This document shows, piece by piece, positions 38,260-46,169 of a stretch of DNA of 50,202 nt. Position numbers and translations under genes: made by a program. The DNA is from Deltaproteobacteria bacterium Ga0077550. Lineage in GTDB: Bacteria; Myxococcota_A; Polyangia; Nannocystales; Nannocystaceae. How positions within the stretch are numbered: the stretch's first letter is position 1; each line of letters starts with the position of its first letter. Below the pieces are notes generated by a model. It had not been told where the DNA came from. It searched no databases and saw nothing but the letters and a program-made list of their open reading frames with translations. The stretch covers positions 1-50,202 of the forward strand of contig LNFB01000294.1 in the NCBI GenBank assembly GCA_001464385.1, read 5' to 3'.

Positions 38260-40188
38260 TCACCGCCGTGTGACCGCGACGTCGAGCTCCGTCACGTCGC
38301 TCCCCGGCGCGACCCGTACCACCGCGCAGCCGAGCCCGGTCGCCGGCTCGCGGGGGGACGGCTGCGCCTGCGCACACGCCGTCCACGTGCCGGGCTCGAC
38401 GCCATCGAACTGGGCGATGGGATCGATGCCGCCGACTCCGACCGGCATCCAGTGGCGCTCTGCGAACGGGATCTCGGCGAGCGTCGCGTCCCATGCCGCG
38501 GGGTCACGGGGCGTCCGATCACCCGGGACCAAGCCGACGGTGATGAACGAGCCGTCGAGCTCGTCCGGGAGCTTCGCGTCGACGACCACCATCGGGCCGC
38601 TGACGAGGTCGAGGTCCCAGCGCTCGGTCGCGCCAGCGGCGAGGTGCACGCGCTTGCTCGTGAGGCGCAGCTTGCGATCGGGTGTCCACGGCGCCACGCG
38701 AAGATCCAGCTCCCCGGGCGGTACCTGGGGGATCTCGAACGTGCCGTCCTCGGCACCCGTGACGATCATCAGGAATCCAGGATCGCCCTCGAGGATCGCC
38801 CGCGGCTGCACGGCGTCGTCGTCGAGCCGCAGGCGACCGACGATCCGGGCGGGAGCGCCGAGGTCGAGGTCGAATCGCACGGGCCGCACGCCGGCCTCGA
38901 CGATGCGCCGCGGCGACCAACCGCGCGGGTGCACGGCCAGCACGGAGGTCGCGTCTCCGTGGGGCATCGGGAGTCGATAGCGACCGAGCTCGTCGGTCGT
39001 CGCGCCGACCTGACCGCTCAGCGTCTCCAGGTCGTAGCTCAGCAGCGTCGTGCCGGCGATCACGACGGCGCCGGCGACTGGCTCGCCGCCGTCGTCCAGC
39101 ACTCGCCCGGAGATCACGCGAATCGTCGACGACGGGAGGGCCTCGCGGTGGATCGCGCGATCGGTGACGGTGCCGGCATCGATGCCGCCGCCGAGCGCGA
39201 CCGAGACGTAGCGATCGTCGTGCCGCGTGAGGAGATAGGCGGGGAGCGCCGTGGTGCCGACGACGCGATCGAGTCCGCCGCTCCGCTCGCGGGCGATCCG
39301 GTGCTCGAGCGCGGTCGATTGGTCGTTGCCACGCGGCGGCGCCCCGGCCGTGGTGTCCACCTCGGCGGGTGTGCGGCGCCGTTGGGACTCGCGCGTCGTC
39401 TCGCCGTCGTCCTCCCAGTGGGCGCAACCGTAGGCGAGCGTGGCGATGACGCCGAGGAGGGCGGTGGTGTGCAGGGCGAGTTTCACGAGCGTGGCCTTCG
39501 TCGAGGCGGTGGTGTGCAGCAGGCTCGCGGTCGCCTCGGAGGCCGCGTGTGCCGTGATCGGGGAGAGCTGGGACGCGAGCCCGGCGAGCACGGCCGCGGT
39601 GAACCCGGCCCCCGGCTTCGAGCGTGCGAGGGTCCGCTCGATGGTGGCCTCGACGTGCTGGCGCAGTCGACGACGGCCCCGCGACAGGCGTTGCTCGGTC
39701 GCCGAGACCGAGAGTCCGAGCGCTGCGGCGATCTCCGCGGCCGAGCGGCCCTCGCGATAGAACAGCACGAGCGGCTCGCGGTAGTGCTCGGGCATCGTCG
39801 CGAGCGCGCGCCACACCGTGGCCTCCTCGCCCTGCCGCTCGAGGGCGTCGGTCTCGGGCTCGCTCGCGACCTCGGGCGGGTCGGCGGTCACGATCTCGCG
39901 GGCACGATCACGCCTCGCGTTGCGCGACAGGTTCCGGGCGATGGTGCACAGCCAGGCCCGGAAGCGGCCCGCGTCGCGCAGCGTTTCGAGCCGATGCCAC
40001 GCGGCGACGAAGGCGTCCTGGGCGAGGTCCTCGCTCAGCGCGACGTCGCCGGTGCGGGCGTAGGTGACCGCGCAGACCAGCTGGCGGTAGCGATCGACGA
40101 GCTTCCCGAAGGCCACGGGGGACCCCGCGCGGCAGGCGGTCAGGAGCTCTTCGTCGGACTCGGCGGCGCGCATCTGGGCCGGTGACAC
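38260..40188 (-). CDS. membrane-tethered ECF sigma factor with extracytoplasmic beta domains
   Basis: This 642-residue protein starts with an ECF sigma factor: region 2 at ~25-95 (DRYRQLVCAVTYARTGDVALSEDLAQDAFVAAWHRL) and region 4 at ~130-180 (MPEHYREPLVLFYREGRSAAEIAAALGLSVSATEQRLSRGRRRL). A linker leads to one hydrophobic segment (about 235-256). The remaining ~385 residues look exported, with carboxypeptidase-regulatory-like modules (ISGRVLDDGGEPVAGAVVIAG, GRYRLPMP, FEIPQVPPGELDLRV). This would be a one-piece transmembrane sigma factor with its own sensor. GTG 40188 or ATG 40173 may be the start; neither has a clear signal. No anti-sigma gene adjoins. Confidence 0.88.
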   Translation of the reverse strand: MSPAQMRAAESDEELLTACRAGSPVAFGKLVDRYRQLVCAVTYARTGDVALSEDLAQDAFVAAWHRLETLRDAGRFRAWLCTIARNLSRNARRDRAREIVTADPPEVASEPETDALERQGEEATVWRALATMPEHYREPLVLFYREGRSAAEIAAALGLSVSATEQRLSRGRRRLRQHVEATIERTLARSKPGAGFTAAVLAGLASQLSPITAHAASEATASLLHTTASTKATLVKLALHTTALLGVIATLAYGCAHWEDDGETTRESQRRRTPAEVDTTAGAPPRGNDQSTALEHRIARERSGGLDRVVGTTALPAYLLTRHDDRYVSVALGGGIDAGTVTDRAIHREALPSSTIRVISGRVLDDGGEPVAGAVVIAGTTLLSYDLETLSGQVGATTDELGRYRLPMPHGDATSVLAVHPRGWSPRRIVEAGVRPVRFDLDLGAPARIVGRLRLDDDAVQPRAILEGDPGFLMIVTGAEDGTFEIPQVPPGELDLRVAPWTPDRKLRLTSKRVHLAAGATERWDLDLVSGPMVVVDAKLPDELDGSFITVGLVPGDRTPRDPAAWDATLAEIPFAERHWMPVGVGGIDPIAQFDGVEPGTWTACAQAQPSPREPATGLGCAVVRVAPGSDVTELDVAVTRR

Positions 40189-40266
40189 GCACGACGGCAC
40201 CACCTGACCGCGGGTCCGGAAGAAAAATCTGGGCGGGGTGACGACCGGGGGGCCGCCCCGCTGTGA

Positions 40267-40272
40267 TACGAC
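40267..40272 (+). promoter_or_regulatory. -10-like TACGAC for the gene at 40280
   Basis: It ends 7 nt before GTG 40280, which selects that start over an upstream in-frame one at 40238. Confidence 0.45.
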
Positions 40273-40279
40273 TCCCAGG

Positions 40280-41473
40280 GTGACGCGGCATGCCCGGCTT
40301 GCCCTCATCCTCGCGTTGTCGGCCTGCGGTGGCCCCGGCTCCGACGGCGGCGGCGTCGAGACGACCTCCGTCGGCCCGTCGACGTCCGCGGGCGCGACGC
40401 TCTCCACGTCCGCCGACGCGAGCACGGGGGGCACCGCGAGCCCCACGACGACTGCGCCGGACGATCCCTCGAGCAGCGGTCCTTCGGCCAGCACCGACGA
40501 CGGCACCGCCGAGGTCCCCGAGGCTGCGCTCGACGTGTACTGGATCGACACCGAGGGCGGCGCGGCCACGCTGTTCGTCACGCCCGACGGACCGCTCGTC
40601 CTCGTGGACGCCGGCTTCCCCGGGGAGCGCGACGCCGATCGCATCGCGGCGGTCGTCGACGAGCTCGGCGCCGAGGCGATCGATCTCCTCGTGGTGAGCC
40701 ACTTCCACGTCGACCACGTCGGCGGCGTCCCGGCGCTCGCCGAGCGGGTGCCGATCGCGGCGTACTGGGATCACGGCGACAGCGTCGAGCAGGGCAGCCC
40801 CGACGGCCTGGCGCTGTGGCAGGACTACCTCGCGGTGGCCGATGGTCTGCGCACGGTCGTCGAGCCCGGCCTGGTCCAGGACATCGGCGGCGTCGAGTTC
40901 ACCGTCGTCGCGGCGGGCACCGAGGTGATCGCGGCGTCCCTGCCGGGCGGCGGCGCGCAGAACCCGGCGTGCGACGGCGCGGGCAACCTGCCGCCCGACG
41001 GCGGCGAGAACGGCAACAGCATCGGCTTCGTCGCCCGCTTCGGTGGCTTCGAGCTCCTCGATCTCGGGGACCTGACGTGGAGCTACGAGGACCAGCTCGC
41101 GTGCCCTTTGAACCGCCTCGGACCCGTCGATCTGTACCAGACGACGCACCATGGCCTGGCGATCTCGGGCGCGACCCAGCTCGTCCATGGTGTCGATCCC
41201 CTGGTCGTCGTGATGAACAACGGCGCGAACAAGGGTGGCGAGCCCGCGACGTTCGAGCGGATCGCCGACGCGCCGTCGCAGCCGGATCTCTGGCAGCAGC
41301 ACCGCGCCGCGGGCAACGACGCGGCCCACAACGCCCCCGAGGAATTCATCGCGAACCTCGAGGACGGCGAGGCGGACCAGGGCCATGCGATCCACGCCCG
41401 CGTCGCGGCCGACGGCACGATCACGGTGACGAACCTCCGCAACGGGCACGCGAAGGCGTACGCGTCGCGGTGA
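40280..41473 (+). CDS. metallo-beta-lactamase-fold lipoprotein
   Basis: This 397-residue predicted lipoprotein (LALSAC) has a ~65-residue Ser/Thr/Asp linker. The rest is a metallo-beta-lactamase fold of the ComEC/Rec2-C-terminal-like group: VYWIDTEGGAATLFVTPDGPLVLVDAG, then H141-F-H143-V-D145-H146-VGG, and DLGDLTWSYED with TTHHGLAISG. Two-metal hydrolase activity is likely on an extracytoplasmic substrate such as a phosphodiester; the substrate is unknown. It converges with the M11-type protease gene with only 7 bp between stops. Confidence 0.88.
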   Translation: MTRHARLALILALSACGGPGSDGGGVETTSVGPSTSAGATLSTSADASTGGTASPTTTAPDDPSSSGPSASTDDGTAEVPEAALDVYWIDTEGGAATLFVTPDGPLVLVDAGFPGERDADRIAAVVDELGAEAIDLLVVSHFHVDHVGGVPALAERVPIAAYWDHGDSVEQGSPDGLALWQDYLAVADGLRTVVEPGLVQDIGGVEFTVVAAGTEVIAASLPGGGAQNPACDGAGNLPPDGGENGNSIGFVARFGGFELLDLGDLTWSYEDQLACPLNRLGPVDLYQTTHHGLAISGATQLVHGVDPLVVVMNNGANKGGEPATFERIADAPSQPDLWQQHRAAGNDAAHNAPEEFIANLEDGEADQGHAIHARVAADGTITVTNLRNGHAKAYASR

Positions 41474-41480
41474 TCGGGCG

Positions 41481-43418
41481 TCAGCGCCGACGTCGGCGCC
41501 GCACCAGCACGATCGCACCCGCCCACCACGGCGCGCCGCGACCCTCGCGCTGGCCGCAGCCGCAGCCATCGTCGTCGAGCTCGGTCTCGCCCGCGCCGCC
41601 CGACGAGTCCCCGTCATCGCCGGTGCCGTCCGCCAGCCCTCCGCTGGTGTCCACGCCTCCAGTGGTGTCGGGCCCAGGCGCGGCGTCGACGACGATCGTC
41701 ACCGCCTGCGAGAGGCCGAGGTTGCGGCCATCGCGAGCGACGACGCCGAACTCGTAGGTGCCGGCGGCGATGTTGGTCACCTCCCACGACCACGGCGGCT
41801 CGAAGAGCCGGACCATGGGCTCGCTGTCGAGGTACAGCTCGAGGTCGCTGAGGATGCGATCGTCGGTGGCCTCGGCGGTGATGACGAAGTCGGCGCCGGC
41901 CTCGAAGTGATCGCCATCGGCCGGAGACGTGATCGTCACGACGGGTGGCGTGTCGTCGGCGGGGAAGGGGCCGCTCGCGCACTCGAGCACGCCGTAGGCC
42001 TCGCCGACCAGCTCGGGCGCCCCGCCGCCGCGGCACGTCGGGGCCCCGGCACCGCCGCCCGGGAACGCGACCGAGACGACGGCGTGGGTCGGGTTCGCCT
42101 CGACGACGGTGAAGCTGACGGTGCCCTCGGGATCGGCGTAGGTGTCGCCGGCCTGCATCAGGCCGTTGCCGTTGATGTCGAGGTAGTACGGCGCCGGCCC
42201 GAATCCGTCGTTGTCGACCTCCGCCGAGACGTGGACCACGACGCCGTCGAGGCCCGCGTCGCCGTCGAATGCACCGATGGGCTGGCGGTACTCGAGCCAG
42301 TACGAGCGGCCGTCGAAGGCAGGGACGCGCAGGGCTTGGGTCCCGTTGCAGGGGGTCTCGAGCGGGACGATGTTGAACGTGCCGTCGGCGGTGGCGTCGA
42401 CGATGTTGCAGCCCTCGATCCAGCCCATGTACGTCTTCTGCACCGCGTTGATGTGCGCGCAGCCGTCACCCATGGGATCGTAGGGATCGCCGTATTCGAT
42501 GTGCTCGCAATCGTCGGCGAAGATGATCTCCTCGCCCATCTCGTCGATGCCGCAATTGTAGGCGTGGGAGTGGCCCATGCCGTAGTTGTGGCCGATCTCC
42601 TGGTTGCGGACCGTGCAGCCGAACGAGTCGTGGTACCAGCTGTCGCGGGCGGGGAACATCGGCGAGCCGAGGTCCGCCAGGCCGGAGAAATCACAGCCCG
42701 TCGACGGGAAGTGATACATCAATTGCTCGTAGTCGTTGGGATTGTGGCCCTTGTCGAGCATGGCGGCGCGGGCGTCGGCGCCGATCGAGTAGGGATCGCA
42801 GCCGCCGGGGTCGGGGATCTGGTAGGGCCCGAACACCTCGCCGATGACGCGCTCGCGGCCGTATGACACCTCACCGTAGAACACGCTGGTGGCCTCGGCG
42901 CCCGCGAACATCGATTGCTCGGCGTTGCCGTTGTTGAGGCCGGGTTGCTCCCAGAACAGCAGGATCGTGGCGAGCACGCGCGGCGCGAACGGCTCGGCGT
43001 CGATCAAGGGCTCGGGCGCGGGCGCGAGCACGCTCCAGTCGTCGACGTGGAGGCGAGGGGCAGCGCGGCCGCCGTCGCGCTCGCCCCAGACGCGCACGAT
43101 GGTGTTGCGGTCGAACGCCGGTTGTCCCGCGGTCGCGAGCGCCTCGGGGACGACGAGCTCGAGGTCGACGCCGCGGTCGGGGCGGTCGGGTGCGCCGGGC
43201 AGGATCAGGTGGTGCTGCAGCGCGGCGCTGCCGTCGGGGCGCCGGGCCATGCGCGCGACGTAGGTGCCGGCGATGCTGCCATCGGCGAGCTCGCCCATGC
43301 GCGCGCCATCGTCCGCCTCGGGGCCCGCGACGCCGCCGGGGTCGGGGGCCTGACACGCCGCGAGCGCGGCGAGCAGCGTCGGGGCGAGGGCGTGTCGGGG
43401 CCGCGGACGATCGCACAT
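41481..43418 (-). CDS. M11-type metalloprotease with QExxHxxGxxH motif and MYXO-CTERM-like tail
   Basis: This 645-residue exported protein (LLAALAAC, probable lipobox) has a catalytic domain with Q273-E-I-G-H277-N-Y-G-M-G-H283. The first zinc His of HExxHxxGxxH is Gln, as in a subset of gametolysin (M11) proteases from volvocine algae. The C-terminal half has a beta-sandwich (DTPPVVTITSPADGDHFEAGADFVITAEATDD) like bacterial Ig domains. It ends in a MYXO-CTERM-like tail: DDDGCGCGQREGRG, a short hydrophobic stretch (WWAGAIVLV) and seven Arg. The lipobox and the C-terminal sorting signal together are unusual. ATG 43418 is 8 nt after TACCAT. Confidence 0.87.
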   Translation of the reverse strand: MCDRPRPRHALAPTLLAALAACQAPDPGGVAGPEADDGARMGELADGSIAGTYVARMARRPDGSAALQHHLILPGAPDRPDRGVDLELVVPEALATAGQPAFDRNTIVRVWGERDGGRAAPRLHVDDWSVLAPAPEPLIDAEPFAPRVLATILLFWEQPGLNNGNAEQSMFAGAEATSVFYGEVSYGRERVIGEVFGPYQIPDPGGCDPYSIGADARAAMLDKGHNPNDYEQLMYHFPSTGCDFSGLADLGSPMFPARDSWYHDSFGCTVRNQEIGHNYGMGHSHAYNCGIDEMGEEIIFADDCEHIEYGDPYDPMGDGCAHINAVQKTYMGWIEGCNIVDATADGTFNIVPLETPCNGTQALRVPAFDGRSYWLEYRQPIGAFDGDAGLDGVVVHVSAEVDNDGFGPAPYYLDINGNGLMQAGDTYADPEGTVSFTVVEANPTHAVVSVAFPGGGAGAPTCRGGGAPELVGEAYGVLECASGPFPADDTPPVVTITSPADGDHFEAGADFVITAEATDDRILSDLELYLDSEPMVRLFEPPWSWEVTNIAAGTYEFGVVARDGRNLGLSQAVTIVVDAAPGPDTTGGVDTSGGLADGTGDDGDSSGGAGETELDDDGCGCGQREGRGAPWWAGAIVLVRRRRRR

Positions 43419-43421
43419 GCG

Positions 43422-43461
43422 CGAGCATGGTAGTCGGCGCCGCCCCACGACGAAAGCGGCG
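43422..43461. repeat. 40-bp direct repeat, copy 1
   Basis: This segment is repeated without change at 43469-43508 after a 7-bp spacer. It contains the TACCAT -10 box of the M11-type protease gene and begins 3 bp upstream of its start codon. Confidence 0.95.
43427..43432 (-). promoter_or_regulatory. -10 element TACCAT for the M11-type gene
   Basis: It ends 8 nt before ATG 43418. The direct repeat places an identical TACCAT at 43474-43479. Confidence 0.5.
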
Positions 43462-43468
43462 GTGGGAT

Positions 43469-43508
43469 CGAGCATGGTAGTCGGCGCCGCCCCACGACGA
43501 AAGCGGCG
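43469..43508. repeat. 40-bp direct repeat, copy 2
   Basis: Exact second copy of 43422-43461, offset by 47 bp. It ends 13 bp from the stop of the next minus-strand gene and carries a second TACCAT. Confidence 0.95.
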
Positions 43509-43521
43509 CTCCGCCCGGCGC

Positions 43522-44343
43522 TCAGACGCAGACGAACACGTTGCAGATCCCGAGCATGTTGCCGCCGACGCCGGCGGGACAGCACGTGCTCTGCAGGTCG
43601 TTCTCGTCGAACAGGCAGAAGTCGCCCATCATCCCGCAGTTCTCGAGGTCGTCCATGCAGCCGGAGCTGTCGATGGTGCAGCCGGCGGTGCAGTCGACCG
43701 TGCCGAGGTCGAAGCCCAGGGTGACGCAGGTGGTGCCGCCGAGGTCGTTGGCGTCGCACTGCTCGCCGCCGTTGCGGACGCCGTCGCCGCAGGTCGGCAG
43801 CGGCTGGCACTGCGTGGTCACCAGCGCGGTGCAATCGGCGTTGCACGACAGGGCGCCGCCCGCGAACCCCAGCGAGGCGCAGGTCTCGCCGTCGAAGTTC
43901 AGGCTGTCGCAGGCCTCGCCCAGGGCGATCTCGCCGTCGCCGCACGTCGAGCACGCGTCGGTGATCACGTGGCAGCTCGGATCGCACCCGAGCACGCCCT
44001 GCTCGAAGCCCAGGGACTGGCAGGTGACGTCGCCGAACGACATGCCGTCGCAGTCCTCGCCGGCCTGGAGGTTGTCGTCGCCGCAGACCGCCGCGGCGGT
44101 GTCGGCCCCGCTGGGATCGGCGCTCGACGATCCATCGCCGGTCGCACCGGTGCCCGCGCTCGCGCTCGCGCCGGTCGTCCCGTCCTCGCTGCCGTCGTCG
44201 GTGGCGTCGGTGGTCGAGGTCGGTGGCGTCGCGGTGGCGCTCGATCCGACCGAGGCGAACAACCCCGAGCCGCCTGTCTCGGCGCCGGTGGTGCACGCGA
44301 TCGGGAGCCACGCGAGGGCGAGTCGTCGCAGGGATCCAGCCAT
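43522..44343 (-). CDS. lipoprotein with myxobacterial Cys-rich repeats
   Basis: This 273-residue predicted lipoprotein (LAWLPIAC) has a long Ser/Thr/Gly/Asp linker. It then has about three units of the Cys-rich repeat found in many myxobacterial surface proteins: CGDDNLQAGEDCDGMSFGDVTC, CGDGEIALGEACDSLNFDGETC, CGDGVRNGGEQCDANDLGGTTC, each followed by LGF..G.L.C...C. The C-terminus adds a separate Cys cluster (CGMMGDFCLFDENDLQSTCC). The repeats are probably disulfide-bonded calcium-binding or structural modules. ATG 44343 is 8 nt after TACCGT. Confidence 0.88.
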   Translation of the reverse strand: MAGSLRRLALAWLPIACTTGAETGGSGLFASVGSSATATPPTSTTDATDDGSEDGTTGASASAGTGATGDGSSSADPSGADTAAAVCGDDNLQAGEDCDGMSFGDVTCQSLGFEQGVLGCDPSCHVITDACSTCGDGEIALGEACDSLNFDGETCASLGFAGGALSCNADCTALVTTQCQPLPTCGDGVRNGGEQCDANDLGGTTCVTLGFDLGTVDCTAGCTIDSSGCMDDLENCGMMGDFCLFDENDLQSTCCPAGVGGNMLGICNVFVCV

Positions 44344-44351
44344 CGTTGCCC

Positions 44352-44357
44352 ACGGTA
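44352..44357 (-). promoter_or_regulatory. -10 element TACCGT for the gene at 44343
   Basis: It ends 8 nt before ATG 44343 on the minus strand. Confidence 0.5.
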
Positions 44358-44446
44358 CGGGAGTTGGCGTCGCGCGGCGATGCATTCGATGGGCGTCGGT
44401 GCGAATCGTCGTCGCGGGATTCCTCACGGTGATTCCACGGGTCGGG

Positions 44447-44452
44447 TAGACT
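44447..44452 (+). promoter_or_regulatory. -10 element TAGACT for the gene at 44462
   Basis: It ends 9 nt before ATG 44462. Confidence 0.5.
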
Positions 44453-44461
44453 CCGTCGGCA

Positions 44462-45073
44462 ATGACGGGACGAGTGGCCGAGGGGACGGAGCGACGAATG
44501 ATCGCGAGCACGTCGGCGCGGCGGATGCTGCTGCTGGGATGGCTCGTCGCATCGGCAGGCTGCGCGCGGCCGTCGACGCCAGCCACCGCGGCGCCATCGG
44601 CCGCGGGGCCCGATGCCGCGCGGGACACCAACGCCGCGGTCGTCCGCGCGATCGAGGCGGTCCTCGACGGCCAGCGCGACGCCTGGAATCGCGGGGACAT
44701 CGTCGCGTTCATGGACGCGTACGTGCACGACGACACCCTCGTGTTCACCTCGGGCGGCAAGGTCCGGCGGGGCTGGGCCGCCACGCTGGAGCGCTATCGC
44801 GCGAGGTATCGTGACGCGGCCGCGATGGGCCGGTTGACGTTCTCGGCCCTCGAGACCCGACGGCTCGGGGCCGACGCTGCGGTCGTGCTCGGCCGCTGGC
44901 AGCTCGACGACACGCCGGAGGCGGGCCACGGCGTGTTCTCGCTGGTGTTCGTGCGCGCCGGCGACACGTGGAAGATCCTGCACGATCACACCTCGGCCGA
45001 AGCGCCGCCGATCGAGGGTGCCGCCGCACCTTCGGATCAGCCGCAGACCATGCCCACGCCGTCCAAGTCGTAG
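44462..45073 (+). CDS. NTF2-like (SnoaL/DUF4440 type) lipoprotein
   Basis: This 203-residue predicted lipoprotein has a signal peptide LLLGWLVASAGC after an N-terminal basic stretch. The mature domain is NTF2-like: VRAIEAVLDGQRDAWNRGDIVAFMDAYVHDDTLVFTSGGKVRRG, ATLERYRARY, and the final strands AVVLGRWQLDD, GVFSLVFVRAGDTWKILHDHTS. Such folds are small-molecule binding cups or degenerate enzymes; no function can be assigned. ATG 44498 would give a shorter n-region but the -10 box favours 44462. Its 3' end overlaps the convergent gene by 37 bp. Confidence 0.87.
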   Translation: MTGRVAEGTERRMIASTSARRMLLLGWLVASAGCARPSTPATAAPSAAGPDAARDTNAAVVRAIEAVLDGQRDAWNRGDIVAFMDAYVHDDTLVFTSGGKVRRGWAATLERYRARYRDAAAMGRLTFSALETRRLGADAAVVLGRWQLDDTPEAGHGVFSLVFVRAGDTWKILHDHTSAEAPPIEGAAAPSDQPQTMPTPSKS

Positions 45074-45627
45074 CACTGCATCGGCGCCGGGCAGACCTTG
45101 CCGCCCGAGCAATCGAGCGCGCAGGCCTGCAGCGCCATCGCGTTCACGGTGACCGGCATGCACCGCGGGGTGGCGGTGCCCCCCGGTGATGGATCGCAGT
45201 CGATCGCCGGGTTGGCGCAGCCGGTCTCGGAGCAGAACCCATCGGTCGGGTTCATCATGGCGTCGACGACCGTGATGCAGAGGATCGGCGTCATGCCGCA
45301 CTCCTGCGCGGTGAGGCAGGGCGAGTACATCCCGTCCTGGGGCTGCATGCCGTCGCCGCCGCCGTCGGTGCTCCCCCCGTCGCTGGTGCCGACCGGATCG
45401 GCGCCGGTGCTCTCGGTCGCCGGCATCGTCGTCGCGCCGGATGTCGTCGTGGTGTCGTCGGTGCCGGTGCTCGAACTCGAGCCCTCGCCGGTCGACGGAT
45501 CGATCGTCGTCGAGATCGTGGTCGTCGGCGCGGGCACGGTGCCAGCGCCGAACGGATCGTCATCGGTGCCGTCGACGGTGCACGCGACGAGCACGAGGCC
45601 GAGGCCCGCGGTCTGCAATCGGTTCAT
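45037..45627 (-). CDS. Cys-rich lipoprotein with Thr/Ser linker
   Basis: This 196-residue predicted lipoprotein (LGLVLVAC) has a ~75-residue linker rich in Thr, Ser, Gly and Asp. A compact domain with about ten Cys follows (SPCLTAQECGMTPILCITVVDAMMNPTDGFC, CANPAIDCDPSPGG, CMPVTVNAMALQACALDCSGGKVC, MQCYDLDGVGMVC). It resembles other small Cys-rich myxobacterial surface lipoproteins, including the one at 2411-2830. ATG 45627 has a purine-rich GGGGGGAT a few nt upstream and TATGCT 16 nt upstream, so this transcript may have a short leader. Confidence 0.85.
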   Translation of the reverse strand: MNRLQTAGLGLVLVACTVDGTDDDPFGAGTVPAPTTTISTTIDPSTGEGSSSSTGTDDTTTTSGATTMPATESTGADPVGTSDGGSTDGGGDGMQPQDGMYSPCLTAQECGMTPILCITVVDAMMNPTDGFCSETGCANPAIDCDPSPGGTATPRCMPVTVNAMALQACALDCSGGKVCPAPMQCYDLDGVGMVCG

Positions 45628-45643
45628 GGCATCCCCCCGCACC

Positions 45644-45649
45644 AGCATA
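45644..45649 (-). promoter_or_regulatory. -10 element TATGCT for the gene at 45627
   Basis: It ends 16 nt before ATG 45627, leaving a short leader containing GGGGGG. Confidence 0.45.
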
Positions 45650-45680
45650 CGCCGACGCGACGGGCGACGCCCTGACTCCC

Positions 45681-46127
45681 TCAGGTCTCGCCGACCCCGC
45701 CGAATCGGCACGCGCTCCCGTCCCAGGCGCAGAACGGGAGCTCCATGCACGCGGCCTCGTCCGTCGCGGTCGCGCAGTCGATCGCACACTCGTTGATGGG
45801 CAGCCACATGCAGCCGCCCGCGGCCTCGCAGTCGGCCTGCGCGAGCAGCTGCTCGCACGCCTGCGGCTCACCGGTCTCGGAGCTCGTGGCGGGCGCAGGC
45901 CCGCTGGAGTCCGCGGGCCCGCTGGAGTCCGCGGGCCCCGGACCCGAGGTGTCGCTGGCGGAGGACGGGTCGACGGTCGCGGTCGCGCTCGCGGGGCCCG
46001 AGCTGTCGGATACGGTCGACTGCGAGTCCGCCGAAGTGTCGTCGTTCGGGCCGTCGTCACCGCACGCCCCGGTCGTCACGAGCGAGAGCAGAGCGGCAGC
46101 CGTCCAGGTGTCCATCCATCGCGCCAT
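45681..46127 (-). CDS. small Cys-containing lipoprotein
   Basis: This 148-residue predicted lipoprotein (LLSLVTTGAC) has a Ser/Asp/Pro linker including a duplicated GPADSS. The ~55-residue C-terminal domain has six Cys in the pattern CEQLLAQADCEAAGGCMWLPINECAIDC, then CMELPFCAWDGSAC. This resembles a myxobacterial motif of small Cys/Trp-rich domains. The function is unknown. The ATG lies 6 nt after TAGTGA or 8 nt after GATAGT. Confidence 0.83.
   Translation of the reverse strand: MARWMDTWTAAALLSLVTTGACGDDGPNDDTSADSQSTVSDSSGPASATATVDPSSASDTSGPGPADSSGPADSSGPAPATSSETGEPQACEQLLAQADCEAAGGCMWLPINECAIDCATATDEAACMELPFCAWDGSACRFGGVGET
45903..45938. repeat. 18-bp tandem repeat, 2 copies
   Basis: The unit GCTGGAGTCCGCGGGCCC occurs twice in tandem and encodes GPADSS in the linker of the minus-strand lipoprotein. 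Confidence 0.9.
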
Positions 46128-46133
46128 CGGACG

Positions 46134-46141
46134 TCACTATC
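46134..46141 (-). promoter_or_regulatory. -10-like GATAGTGA region for the gene at 46127
   Basis: On the minus strand, GATAGT ends 8 nt and TAGTGA ends 6 nt before ATG 46127. Either could act as the -10 box. Confidence 0.35.
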
Positions 46142-46169
46142 ATGCCGAACTCGGCCGAACAACCGCGCG

